Part shown: piece after piece, positions 20,826-29,167 of the stretch | How positions within the stretch are numbered: the stretch's first letter is position 1 | Layout of the letters: the number at the start of each line of letters is the position of its first letter | Origin: an uncultured Granulosicoccaceae bacterium | GTDB taxonomy: Bacteria > Pseudomonadota > Gammaproteobacteria > Granulosicoccales > Granulosicoccaceae | DNA: 64,000 bases | Direction of reading: 5' to 3' | Assembly: GCA_938006335.1 (NCBI GenBank) | Contig: CALLMF010000018.1 | Location: 48,615 to 112,614 of the forward strand | Notes under the pieces: model-generated | Databases searched by the model: none | What the model saw: the letters and a program-made list of their open reading frames with translations, nothing else | What the model was told of the DNA's origin: nothing | Translations under genes and position numbers: made by a program

Positions 20826-21494
20826 TCACGGGTGGGGAGGGAGCCAGTCGACTCCCTCTATCCGCCAGCGTGGACCACCGGCCTTGGCATCGCCGTGATG
20901 CACCATGCGGGTCAATGACACATTGCCGATGGAGAAGGCAACCGCCGTGGTCAACGGCAAGTCCAAAGCAATTTGCAACGCGGCCAGAATGGTGCCGCGA
21001 TGCGCTACACACACCACATCGCCGCGGGGCACGGCCGCTACCGTCCGATCGATGAAGCCTTTGACGCGGTCGCGCAGTATCGAGAAGCTCTCGCCATTGG
21101 GTGCTTGCTCGAGCGGTGACATCGGCCAGAACCCGAGAAAGGGATCCTGATCTCGCGCTGCGAAGAGCTCCGCGTGCGTCATGCCGTTGTAGTCACCGAA
21201 ATCCATTTCCGCGATATCCGCATCTTCGGTGATCATCATCGGTTCCGGCGCGCCTGCAGCAATCAGGGCATCTGCCGTTTGCCGCGTGCGCTTGAGCTGA
21301 CTGGTGACCCATGCCGCGTTAGCGGGCAGCTGGGCTGCGATGCCTTTGAACAAAGGCTGATCACTGGTGTCGCAATCCAGGTCCTGGCTGCCGTACATGC
21401 GGTCGGCCACGGACGGCACGCGTGCGTGTCGGATCCACCAGAAGCGTGTCGCGTGGTCAGGGGACGGTAGCTTTGCGCGCAGTACAGGATCCAC
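20826..21494 (-). CDS. histidine phosphatase family protein
   Basis: This is a phosphoglycerate-mutase-like phosphatase. The catalytic motif RHA (family form RHG) is in RFWWIRHARVPSV. Support comes from SQLKRTRQTADAL, the acid-region Glu in IAEMDFGDYNGMTHAEL, and the second His in VVCVAHRGTILAAL. The substrate is not predictable: sugar phosphates, alpha-ribazole phosphate or proteins are all possible. The start is uncertain. A GTG at 21494 gives about 222 residues, normal for the family, but has no good ribosome binding site. The open frame continues upstream to a TTG at 21671, but that stretch looks non-coding. Confidence 0.8.
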   Translation of the reverse strand: MDPVLRAKLPSPDHATRFWWIRHARVPSVADRMYGSQDLDCDTSDQPLFKGIAAQLPANAAWVTSQLKRTRQTADALIAAGAPEPMMITEDADIAEMDFGDYNGMTHAELFAARDQDPFLGFWPMSPLEQAPNGESFSILRDRVKGFIDRTVAAVPRGDVVCVAHRGTILAALQIALDLPLTTAVAFSIGNVSLTRMVHHGDAKAGGPRWRIEGVDWLPPHP

Positions 21495-21703
21495 AGGGAG
21501 GCATTCTAAAGGGGAGTGTGATGTATACCACGCAGCTGATGGCGCGCAGGGCGTCGTCGGGGCATGGGTGTCATGCTTGTTCACTTTCAATCGCTTGAAA
21601 ACACGTCCAGCAGTGGCATGTTCATCAGCTGACACCGCAGGCTCTGTTAATCTGCGGACCTGCGCTGGCAAGCGTAAAGACCGTTATGGAGAATCAATCA
21701 GTC

Positions 21704-23179
21704 ATGTCGTTTAGGCGCCACACTCTGTTTTGGGCACTGCTTGCGGCTGGTGTTTCGTCGGCCTTCGCCGCGCGCACCGATGTCACCATCGGCATGGTGC
21801 TGGAGCCGCCCAATCTTGACCCTACCGGTGGGGCAGCGGCGGCGATCGATGAAGTCGTCTACGCCAACGTGTTCGAGGGTCTTACCCGCTTTGGTCCGGA
21901 CGGTAGCGTGCTGCCTGGACTCGCCGAGTCGTGGACGGTCAGCGACGATGGTATGACCTATACCTTTGCCCTGCACAGCGGTGTCGCGTTTCATGACGGT
22001 GAAGCGTTCACTGCAGACGATGTGGCGTTCTCGCTGGACCGCGCCCGCGCAGACGACTCCACCAATGCGCAGAAAGCGCTGTTCGCCAATATCGACACGG
22101 TGGAAGTCATCGATGACACCACGGTCAATATTCACTTGCTCGAACCGTCCGGCAACCTGCCGTTCAACCTCGCCTGGGGAGATGCTGTCATGGTCGATGC
22201 AGCGTCGGCAGATTCGTTGGCAACAGCTCCCGTGGGGACGGGGCCCTTCCGCTTCGAGCGCTGGGTGCAGGGTGATCGTGTGGAGATCGTGCGTAACGAC
22301 AACTACTGGGGCGAGCCGGTCGCACTCGAAAAGGCGAGCTTTCGTTTTATCTCCGAGCCTACCGCTGCGTTCTCGGCCATGATGGCGGGCGACGTGGATG
22401 CCTTCCCCAATTTTCCGGCACCGGAAAATATTCCTCAGTTCGAAGCTGATCCGCGTTTCAACGCGATTGTCGGCTCTACCGAGGGTGAGACCATCCTTGC
22501 GATGAACAATGCAAGCCCGCCACTTGATAATGTGCTGGTGCGTCGCGCCATTGCGCACGCCATCGATCGCAGCGCCATCATCGACGGTGCGATGTTCGGC
22601 TTTGGTACGCCGATCGGTACGCACTTCGCGCCGCATCACCCTGACTATGTCGACCTCACCGAAGACTCGGCCTTCGACCCGGAAGCTGCCAAGGCATTGC
22701 TTGAAGAAGCCGGTGTCGAGGAACTCACGCTATCGTTGAAGCTGCCGCCGCCCTCGTATGCACGTCGCGGTGGCGAGATCATCGCGTCGCAACTGCGCGA
22801 GGTGGGTATCAACACCGATATCGAGAACCTTGAGTGGGCGCAGTGGCTCGAACAGGTATTCAAGGGCAAGGACTTCGACCTGACCATCGTCTCGCACACC
22901 GAGCCGATGGACATCGGCATCTATGCGCGTCCCGATTACTACTTTCAATATGACAACCCGGTGTTTCAGGCCATCATCGAGAAGCTGGCAACAGAAACCG
23001 ATGCGGCTGATCGCTCCACGCTGCTCAACGCAGCGCAAGAGATGATTGCCGGCGACCAGGTCAATGCCTATCTGTTCCAGCTTGCCAAGACGGGGGTTGC
23101 AAGTGTTGGCCTGACGGGCCTGTGGGCCAACTCACCCACGCAAGCGAACGACCTCACGGGCGTTTCCTGGGAGGAGTGA
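21704..23179 (+). CDS. peptide/nickel-type ABC transporter substrate-binding protein
   Basis: This 491-residue periplasmic protein belongs to solute-binding family 5, which includes DppA and OppA. The signal peptide is MSFRRHTLFWALLAAGVSSAFA. The mature protein starts TDVTIGMVLEPPNLDP. NVFEGLTRFGPDGSVLPGLAESW, then YTFALHSGVAFHDGEAFTADDVAFSLDR are the family signatures. The ATG at 21704 was chosen over one at 21686 because GGAGA precedes it by about ten bases. The permease gene overlaps its stop. The family binds di- or oligopeptides, nickel or glycosides. The downstream S58 hydrolase favours a peptide or amide substrate. Confidence 0.92.
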   Translation: MSFRRHTLFWALLAAGVSSAFAARTDVTIGMVLEPPNLDPTGGAAAAIDEVVYANVFEGLTRFGPDGSVLPGLAESWTVSDDGMTYTFALHSGVAFHDGEAFTADDVAFSLDRARADDSTNAQKALFANIDTVEVIDDTTVNIHLLEPSGNLPFNLAWGDAVMVDAASADSLATAPVGTGPFRFERWVQGDRVEIVRNDNYWGEPVALEKASFRFISEPTAAFSAMMAGDVDAFPNFPAPENIPQFEADPRFNAIVGSTEGETILAMNNASPPLDNVLVRRAIAHAIDRSAIIDGAMFGFGTPIGTHFAPHHPDYVDLTEDSAFDPEAAKALLEEAGVEELTLSLKLPPPSYARRGGEIIASQLREVGINTDIENLEWAQWLEQVFKGKDFDLTIVSHTEPMDIGIYARPDYYFQYDNPVFQAIIEKLATETDAADRSTLLNAAQEMIAGDQVNAYLFQLAKTGVASVGLTGLWANSPTQANDLTGVSWEE

Positions 23180-24114
23180 GCTACGCGCTACGACGCCTGA
23201 CATCACTGCTCGTCACCCTGGTGGTGGCGAGCGTGGTGGTCTTTGTCGTCGTAGAGGTAGTGCCCGGTGACCCGGCGTCCTACATGCTGGGCCTCAATGC
23301 ATCACCGGATACGGTGCAGGCCTTGCGCACCGAGCTCGGCCTGGATCAAACCGGCGTGGCCCGATGGTTCGATTGGGTGAGCGGCATGCTGGTCGGTGAC
23401 TTTGGTGTGTCGTACACCTACAGAACCGATGTTGCGAGTATGGTCGTGGATCGCATTGCGGTCTCCGTGCCGCTTGCACTGCTCGCACTGATGCTCGCAG
23501 TGCTGATCGCGTTCCCCGCGGGTCTTGTTGCGGCCAGTCGTCGCGGCGGCGTTGCCGATACCGGTGTCATGGGGTTTACCCAGATCGGTATCGCGATCCC
23601 GAATTTCTGGTTCGCAATGCTGTTGGTGCTGGTGTTCTCGGTTCACCTGCGCTGGTTTCCCTCCGGTGGCTTCCCGGGTTGGGAGGCAGGTCTGTGGCCT
23701 GCGCTCAAGGCCTTGACCTTGCCCGCTATTGCATTGGCCTTGCCACAAGCGGCGATCCTTGCGCGCGTGTTGCGTTCCTCCCTGCTCGATACCCTGGGCG
23801 AGGACTACATCCGTACCGCGCGGGCCAAGGGGCTGTCCTCGCGTGCGGCCCTGTGGAAGCATGCCTTGCGCAACGCCATGATTCCGGTGCTGACCATCGT
23901 GGGTCTGCAGTTCAGCTTCTTGCTGGCGGGCGCGATCATCATCGAGAACGTGTTCTACCTGCCGGGTCTGGGGCGGCTCGTGTTTCAGGCGATTACCAGT
24001 CGCGACCTTGTGGTCGTCGAGAGTGTGGTCATGCTGCTGGTATTTGCGGTGGTGCTTGTCACCTACCTGGTCGACCTCGCTTATGCGTGGGTCGACCCAC
24101 GCCTGAGGCGCTGA
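23176..24114 (+). CDS. ABC transporter permease (DppB-like)
   Basis: This 312-residue inner-membrane permease has six predicted helices, starting LLVTLVVASVVVFVVVEVV. VPGDPASYMLGLNASPDTVQAL is the periplasmic segment typical of DppB. The ATPase-coupling loop is EDYIRTARAKGLSSRAALWK. The end is YLVDLAYAWVDPRLR, the classic DppB terminus. The start is a GTG at 23176 that overlaps the stop of the binding-protein gene (GTGA), with GGGAGG immediately upstream. The second permease starts four bases after its stop. Confidence 0.92.
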   Translation: MSYALRRLTSLLVTLVVASVVVFVVVEVVPGDPASYMLGLNASPDTVQALRTELGLDQTGVARWFDWVSGMLVGDFGVSYTYRTDVASMVVDRIAVSVPLALLALMLAVLIAFPAGLVAASRRGGVADTGVMGFTQIGIAIPNFWFAMLLVLVFSVHLRWFPSGGFPGWEAGLWPALKALTLPAIALALPQAAILARVLRSSLLDTLGEDYIRTARAKGLSSRAALWKHALRNAMIPVLTIVGLQFSFLLAGAIIIENVFYLPGLGRLVFQAITSRDLVVVESVVMLLVFAVVLVTYLVDLAYAWVDPRLRR

Positions 24115-24118
24115 TCTA

Positions 24119-24934
24119 ATGTCCCGGCTCGGTCCCGCCTTGGGTACGTTACTGGTCACCGTGGTGTTGGTGACCGCGCTGATCTCACTGGTGTGGACAC
24201 CCTTTGATGTCGAGCAACTGAATATCGGCAACAAGTTGCAGTCGCCCGATGCCACCCATTGGCTCGGGACGGATCACTTCGGCCGCGACATCCTGTCGAT
24301 GCTGATGGTCGGCGCGCGTCTGTCGCTGGCGGTGGCCATGGTGGCAGTGGGTATCGGGGTCGGACTGGGTGTACCGCTCGGCTTGTTGGCAGCCGCATCA
24401 CCGGGGAGTCTTGTGGATGAGTTTGTCATGCGGCTCAATGATCTGGTGTTCGCCTTCCCGGCACTGGTCATTGCGATACTCATCACGGCGATCCATGGGC
24501 CCGGTGCCATCAACGCCATCATCGCGATCGGCATCTTCAACGTGCCGGTGTTTGCGCGATTGACTCGCGGGGCTGCCTTGTCGCTCTGGACGCGCGAGTT
24601 CGTGATGGCGGCGCGTGTTGCCGGCAAGGGCGCTGCACGTATCAGTGTCGAACACATTCTGCCAAACCTTGCGAATCTCCTGATTGTTCAGGCGACGATC
24701 CAGTTCTCCCTCGGCATCCTTGCGGAAGCGGGCCTCTCCTACGTGGGCCTGGGCGCGCAGCCACCACTGCCCAGTTGGGGGCGCATGCTTGCCGAGAGTC
24801 AGACCCTCATCTCGATCAGTCCACATGTGGCCGTGTTTCCCGGACTCGCCATCGTGGTGACCGTGCTCGGGCTCAATCTGCTGGGCGACTCCCTGCGTGA
24901 CAGACTGGACCCGCGCCTGTCGCATGAGCGCTGA
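24119..24934 (+). CDS. ABC transporter permease (DppC-like)
   Basis: This is the second permease subunit, 271 residues, with a first helix LGTLLVTVVLVTALISLVW and five more. HWLGTDHFGRDILSMLMVGAR is the characteristic DppC segment after helix 1. The coupling loop is TREFVMAARVAGKGAARI. ILAEAGLSYVGLGAQPPLPSWG and the end LGDSLRDRLDPRL are family signatures. Its last ten bases overlap the ATPase gene start at 24924. Confidence 0.93.
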   Translation: MSRLGPALGTLLVTVVLVTALISLVWTPFDVEQLNIGNKLQSPDATHWLGTDHFGRDILSMLMVGARLSLAVAMVAVGIGVGLGVPLGLLAAASPGSLVDEFVMRLNDLVFAFPALVIAILITAIHGPGAINAIIAIGIFNVPVFARLTRGAALSLWTREFVMAARVAGKGAARISVEHILPNLANLLIVQATIQFSLGILAEAGLSYVGLGAQPPLPSWGRMLAESQTLISISPHVAVFPGLAIVVTVLGLNLLGDSLRDRLDPRLSHER

Positions 24935-26582
24935 GTCCTCCCTGCTACGCGTCGATGACCTGAGCGTATCGATCGGCGACACATCGATTCTCTCGTCGCT
25001 ATCGTTCGGGCTCGATGCGGGTAGCACGCTGGGTATTGTCGGTGAGTCCGGGTCCGGCAAGTCGATGACGGCGCTTGCCATCATGCAGTTACTCCCGCGC
25101 GGTGCCACCGCTCACGGTTCGATTCGCTTTGATGACCGTGAGCTGCTTGCGCTCGATGAGCGTGAGCTGCAACAACTACGCGGCGCGGATATCAGCATGG
25201 TGTTTCAGGAGCCGATGAGCGCCTTGAACCCGGTGCACAGCGTTGGTGTGCAGGTGGCCGAGAGTCTGCGTTTGCATCAGGGCCTGGCGAGAGCGTCTGC
25301 GATGGAGCAGGCACGCACGGCACTTGACCGAGTAGGTCTTGAGAGCATTGGTCTGGATCGCTATCCGCACGAGTTGTCCGGCGGACAGCGGCAACGTGTG
25401 GTCATCGCCATTGCCATCGCCTGCAAGCCCCGACTGCTGATTGCCGATGAGCCCACCACGGCGCTGGATGTCACCACACAGGCAGAGATTCTTGATCTGT
25501 TGGCGGACCTCCAGCGCGACACCGGGATGGCCATGATCCTGATCTCCCATGATCTTGCGGTCGTGGCCAACACTGCGGACTCGCTGATCGTGATGCGTGA
25601 TGGGGCGATTGTCGATGCGGGTGATGCCGAGCAACTGCTGAGCCGAGCGGCGTCAGACAACGACGCGGTGGGCTATACCCGCGAGCTGTTGCAAGCCTCT
25701 TCGTGGCGACCATCGTTGACCGCGTCGCAGGCCCGGCACGCCGAACCTCTGCTCGAGGTCAAGGGCGTGTCGGCAAGTTATCCCGTGGGTCCACGTCGCG
25801 TGTTCGGCGTGCGTGATCGGCAGACTGTGGTCGATGAGGTGAGCTTTGTCATACACGCCGGTGAAAACGTGGGGCTTGTGGGCGAGAGCGGCTCAGGCAA
25901 GTCGACGTTGGCTCGGTGTCTTCTGGGTCTGATGCCGATCGATACCGGCGAGGTGCTGTTGCGAGGTCAGCGACTGCACACGCCGGTCGGTTCGGACACG
26001 GCGCGTACGCAACCGATGGCGCGCGCCGCGCGGCGTGCCGTGCAGATCGTGTTTCAGGATCCCTATGGTTCCTTCAATCCACGGCATCGTGTTGAACGTC
26101 TGGTGTCGGAGCCGTTGCATCTGCTGGACGAGCGTCCGGGGCGACGCGAACGGCGCCGTCGTGTCGAAGCGCTGCTCGAACGCGTGGGGCTGAATCCTGC
26201 CGATACCCTGAAGCGATACATCCATGAATTCTCGGGTGGGCAGCGTCAGCGTATTGCGATTGCACGCGCGCTCATCGTGCAACCTTCGCTGGTGATTCTG
26301 GACGAGGCGGTATCCGCACTCGACGTGTCGGTACGCGCACAGGTGCTGGCACTGTTGGCTGAGCTTGCTGTGGATGAGGGGCTAGCCTATGTGTTCGTGT
26401 CGCATGACTTGTCGGTCGTGCGCAACGTGACGGATCGGGTGATGATCATGTACCAGGGGCGTATCGTGGAGTCTGGCGAGACCCGCAAGGTATTCGATGC
26501 GCCGACATCATCGTATGCGCAGCAGCTGGTCAAGGCGATACCCACACTGCCAGATCCCGCTGAGCGTCGCTCACACTACTGA
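24924..26582 (+). CDS. fused dual ABC transporter ATPase (DppD-DppF type)
   Basis: This 552-residue protein carries both ATPases of the importer on one chain. Cassette 1 has Walker A GESGSGKSMT, signature LSGGQRQRVVIAIAIA and Walker B LLIADEPTTALD. Cassette 2 has GESGSGKSTL, signature FSGGQRQRIAIARAL and LVILDEAVSALD, where the usual DEP is DEA. Each half has a Dpp-type Q-loop (VFQEPMSALNP and VFQDPYGSFNP). The DppD/F pair is thus fused, as in GsiA. The DEA in the second Walker B keeps the catalytic Glu. The ATG at 24924 overlaps the permease gene. Confidence 0.92.
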   Translation: MSAESSLLRVDDLSVSIGDTSILSSLSFGLDAGSTLGIVGESGSGKSMTALAIMQLLPRGATAHGSIRFDDRELLALDERELQQLRGADISMVFQEPMSALNPVHSVGVQVAESLRLHQGLARASAMEQARTALDRVGLESIGLDRYPHELSGGQRQRVVIAIAIACKPRLLIADEPTTALDVTTQAEILDLLADLQRDTGMAMILISHDLAVVANTADSLIVMRDGAIVDAGDAEQLLSRAASDNDAVGYTRELLQASSWRPSLTASQARHAEPLLEVKGVSASYPVGPRRVFGVRDRQTVVDEVSFVIHAGENVGLVGESGSGKSTLARCLLGLMPIDTGEVLLRGQRLHTPVGSDTARTQPMARAARRAVQIVFQDPYGSFNPRHRVERLVSEPLHLLDERPGRRERRRRVEALLERVGLNPADTLKRYIHEFSGGQRQRIAIARALIVQPSLVILDEAVSALDVSVRAQVLALLAELAVDEGLAYVFVSHDLSVVRNVTDRVMIMYQGRIVESGETRKVFDAPTSSYAQQLVKAIPTLPDPAERRSHY

Positions 26583-26594
26583 CTTGTACAGACC

Positions 26595-27677
26595 ATGACA
26601 CGTGATATACCGGTGCTCGCTCCGGGTGAGCTCAATCTGATCACCGATGTGCCGGGTGTGCTCGTCGGGCAGGCTTCAGACGAACACATCAAGTCCGGCA
26701 CTACCGTCATCACCGCGGAGTCGCCGTTCGTGGCGAGTGTGGATGTCATGGGTGGTGCGCCCGGTACCCGGGAAACCGATTGCCTCGAGCCGCATCGTCT
26801 GGTCAGTCATGTCGATGCGATCGTGCTATGCGGTGGATCCGCGCCCGGGCTCGATGCGGCAAGCGGTGTGGCAGATGCGTTGCGCAGTGCAGGTCGCGGC
26901 TATGCGGTGGGTCCGGTACGTGTGCCCATCGTGCCGTCTGCCATCATCTTTGACCTGCTCAACGGTGGCGACTCCGGCTGGACGAGCAACCCCTATCGCG
27001 ATCTTGGAGTGCAGGCCTTGCATGCGGCCGCACGCGAGTTTCAGCTCGGTACGGCGGGCGCCGGGGAGGGCGCGACCACCGCCAACATCAAGGGTGGTGT
27101 CGGCTCTGCATCCTTGCGACTACCGGACGGACGCATGGTGGGTGCACTCGCGGTGGCCAACCCCAACGGCTCGGCGGTGGATCAGGAGTCAGGGCGCTTT
27201 CATGCAGCGACAATGGAGTTCGAGCGGGAGTTCGGTGGACTCGGGACCGTCGCCCACATCAACCCTGCGGCACTACCGAGGAACGAGAAGCTCGCCGCCT
27301 ATGAGCGCCTGCTCGGCGGCTCATCCGCTGGCAACGGTGGGCATGAGCTGCCGGGCGGCAACACCACGCTGGTGGTCGTGGCAACGGATGCGCCACTCGG
27401 CAAGGCTGCGCTGAAGCGTCTGGCGGTCGCGTCCCAGGATGGTTTTGCACGAGCGCTGTATCCCTCGCACACACCGATCGACGGTGACATCGTGTTTGCG
27501 CTCTCGACATCGGACCCCACCATCGGTCACGACATCCCGGTTGCCGAGCAACTGTTGCTCGGGCACGCGGCGGCGTTGTGTGTGGCCCGCGCCATCGCAC
27601 GAGGCGTGTACGCGGCCACGCCGTGTGACAGGGACACCTTGCCCACCTGGTCGCAGCGGTATGGCGAGGCGAGCTAG
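26595..27677 (+). CDS. S58 family (DmpA/NylC-type) N-terminal-nucleophile hydrolase
   Basis: This is a 360-residue member of family S58, whose members include the aminopeptidase DmpA, beta-peptidyl aminopeptidase BapA and the nylon-oligomer hydrolase NylC. These enzymes self-cleave and use the new N-terminal Ser or Thr as nucleophile. Family motifs are NLITDVPGVLVG, IVLCGGSAPGLDAASGV, IKGGVGSASLRLPDG and PSHTPIDGDIVFAL. By comparison with NylC, the likely processing site is Asn256-Thr257 in PGGNTTLVVVATDAPLGK, giving an N-terminal Thr. There is no signal peptide. The gene starts 12 bp after the importer's ATPase gene, so it is probably co-transcribed and acts on the imported substrate. The exact substrate cannot be told. 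Confidence 0.87.
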   Translation: MTRDIPVLAPGELNLITDVPGVLVGQASDEHIKSGTTVITAESPFVASVDVMGGAPGTRETDCLEPHRLVSHVDAIVLCGGSAPGLDAASGVADALRSAGRGYAVGPVRVPIVPSAIIFDLLNGGDSGWTSNPYRDLGVQALHAAAREFQLGTAGAGEGATTANIKGGVGSASLRLPDGRMVGALAVANPNGSAVDQESGRFHAATMEFEREFGGLGTVAHINPAALPRNEKLAAYERLLGGSSAGNGGHELPGGNTTLVVVATDAPLGKAALKRLAVASQDGFARALYPSHTPIDGDIVFALSTSDPTIGHDIPVAEQLLLGHAAALCVARAIARGVYAATPCDRDTLPTWSQRYGEAS

Positions 27678-28487
27678 TCAGGCGTGTGAGTCGAGGAACG
27701 TCTTGATTGCGCTGACCACTGCATCAGGCTGTTCCCAATGGATTGCGTGCGCCGCGCCAGCGACGATCTGCTGCTCCACCTCAGGCAGGTCCTGGTAGCG
27801 GGCGTGCAACATGGCGGGTGTGGTGAGCATGTCCAGTTCACCCGTCATGGCCAGTATCGGGCATTGCACGCGCGCCACCTCCGGTGAGCTGATGAAGCTC
27901 GCCAGGCCGCCCGCTTGTGCCTCGAGCGCCTCAGGGGTTTGACGGTGGGCGTAGCCGAGTGCACCGATCACGGCGGCTTCAACACGTGCGCGGTCGGTGA
28001 AAAAAGCCGGTGAGAACAGCGCGTGTAACAGCAGGCGAAACCAGTCGGCAGGGTCGCACTGTGCCCGCATGCGCGCCATGGTCCGGAAGAAATCCACACG
28101 CACCGGCATGACCTCGGGCAGGCCGCTGATCGCGACCAGGCTGCTCACTCGCTCCGGATGCCGCGCAGTAAACGCCCAGCTCAGCATGGCTCCCATCGAG
28201 TGACCGACAAGATGAGCCGTGGGCAGTTCCAGCGCGTCCATCAAGCCGGCAAGGTCTCCGAGCATGGCGTCGCGCGAGTTGGCAATCGGGTTGGGTGTGG
28301 TCTGTCCGGTGCAGCGATTGTCCGGCGCGATGACATCGAAGTGTCGGCTGAGTGCGGGTATGACCGGCTGCCAACTGCCCGAGTCGCTCGCCATACCGGC
28401 GATCAGGATTATGGGTGGGCGGGTGTCGGACCGAGGCCCCTCGCGCCGGTAGTGAACGGCGAGTTCCCCAACATCAATTGTCGGCAT
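27678..28487 (-). CDS. alpha/beta hydrolase
   Basis: This 269-residue hydrolase has the oxyanion region ILIAGMASDSGSWQ, the acid-proline loop VIAPDNRCTGQTT, and the nucleophile elbow LVGHSMGAMLSW. A C-terminal Asp follows in PILAMTGELDMLTT and the catalytic His in AGAAHAIHWEQPD. The layout resembles 3-oxoadipate enol-lactonase and related esterases, but the substrate is not predictable. It is convergent with the S58 gene: the two stop codons abut at 27677/27678. Confidence 0.88.
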   Translation of the reverse strand: MPTIDVGELAVHYRREGPRSDTRPPIILIAGMASDSGSWQPVIPALSRHFDVIAPDNRCTGQTTPNPIANSRDAMLGDLAGLMDALELPTAHLVGHSMGAMLSWAFTARHPERVSSLVAISGLPEVMPVRVDFFRTMARMRAQCDPADWFRLLLHALFSPAFFTDRARVEAAVIGALGYAHRQTPEALEAQAGGLASFISSPEVARVQCPILAMTGELDMLTTPAMLHARYQDLPEVEQQIVAGAAHAIHWEQPDAVVSAIKTFLDSHA

Positions 28488-28528
28488 GCGGCCCTAGTGT
28501 TCCGTCAGCGGACCAAGGCAGCAAGACT

Positions 28529-29026
28529 TCACGGCTCGCGCTGGATACGTATCGGAAAGAAGCGTACGCCGGCGAGGTCCAGCGACGGTGCGCCCGGGAA
28601 ACCGCGGCTGGCGGCTGCCGCGTACCAGCGAGCAGCGTCCGCGAGTGCATCGTTGGCGGCCGCTGGTGCAAATCCGAGCATGGCCGCTTCGCGTGCAAAG
28701 TCGTTGCCAAGCACCACCTGCGCGGCGCGTTCGCCGGACTCGGCGCGTTCTTCGACCTCGCTGATCGGCAATTCCTCGAGTTCCTCGATCTCGTCGTCGA
28801 CTCGCGTCTCGAGTTCTTCCTCGTCGAGCACCAGCACATCATCGCCGGCAATGGGCTGGACGCCCGGTGCCGTGTCGTCAATCACCACGACAGGCTGGTC
28901 CAGAGTGCCCGCGTTTTCTCCCGAATCCTGAGCGCCGACCAGCGTCGGCACGATCAGTGCGCACACGCTCGCGGCCAGGCACAGCGCGAGTGAACAGCGG
29001 GTCGGTAACGGTCGGGTGGGATCCAT
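28529..29026 (-). CDS. acidic secreted protein, 165 aa, unrecognised
   Basis: I do not recognise this family. The N-terminus is a signal peptide (LALCLAASVCALIVPTLVGA followed by Q), so the protein should be periplasmic or secreted. The mature middle is very acidic (LVLDEEELETRVDDEIEEL, ISEVEERAES) and probably helical. The C-terminal part, ANDALADAARWYAAAASRG, ends with FPGAPSLDLAGVRFFPIRI. It lies 41 bp behind the alpha/beta hydrolase gene on the same strand and is divergent from the propeller gene at 29168. An outer-membrane or chaperone-like role is possible but unsupported. Confidence 0.65.
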   Translation of the reverse strand: MDPTRPLPTRCSLALCLAASVCALIVPTLVGAQDSGENAGTLDQPVVVIDDTAPGVQPIAGDDVLVLDEEELETRVDDEIEELEELPISEVEERAESGERAAQVVLGNDFAREAAMLGFAPAAANDALADAARWYAAAASRGFPGAPSLDLAGVRFFPIRIQREP

Positions 29027-29167
29027 CGCGGAAGTCTATCGGAGTCGGTGGACAGCGCACAGCCAAGGCTTGTGACGTATCCGACACGATCGTGTACGGA
29101 TCTTGCAACGAGCACCTCATATCCCCGGCGAACTCCGCGCCGGGCGCAGATTCAGGGTATTCGAGCG

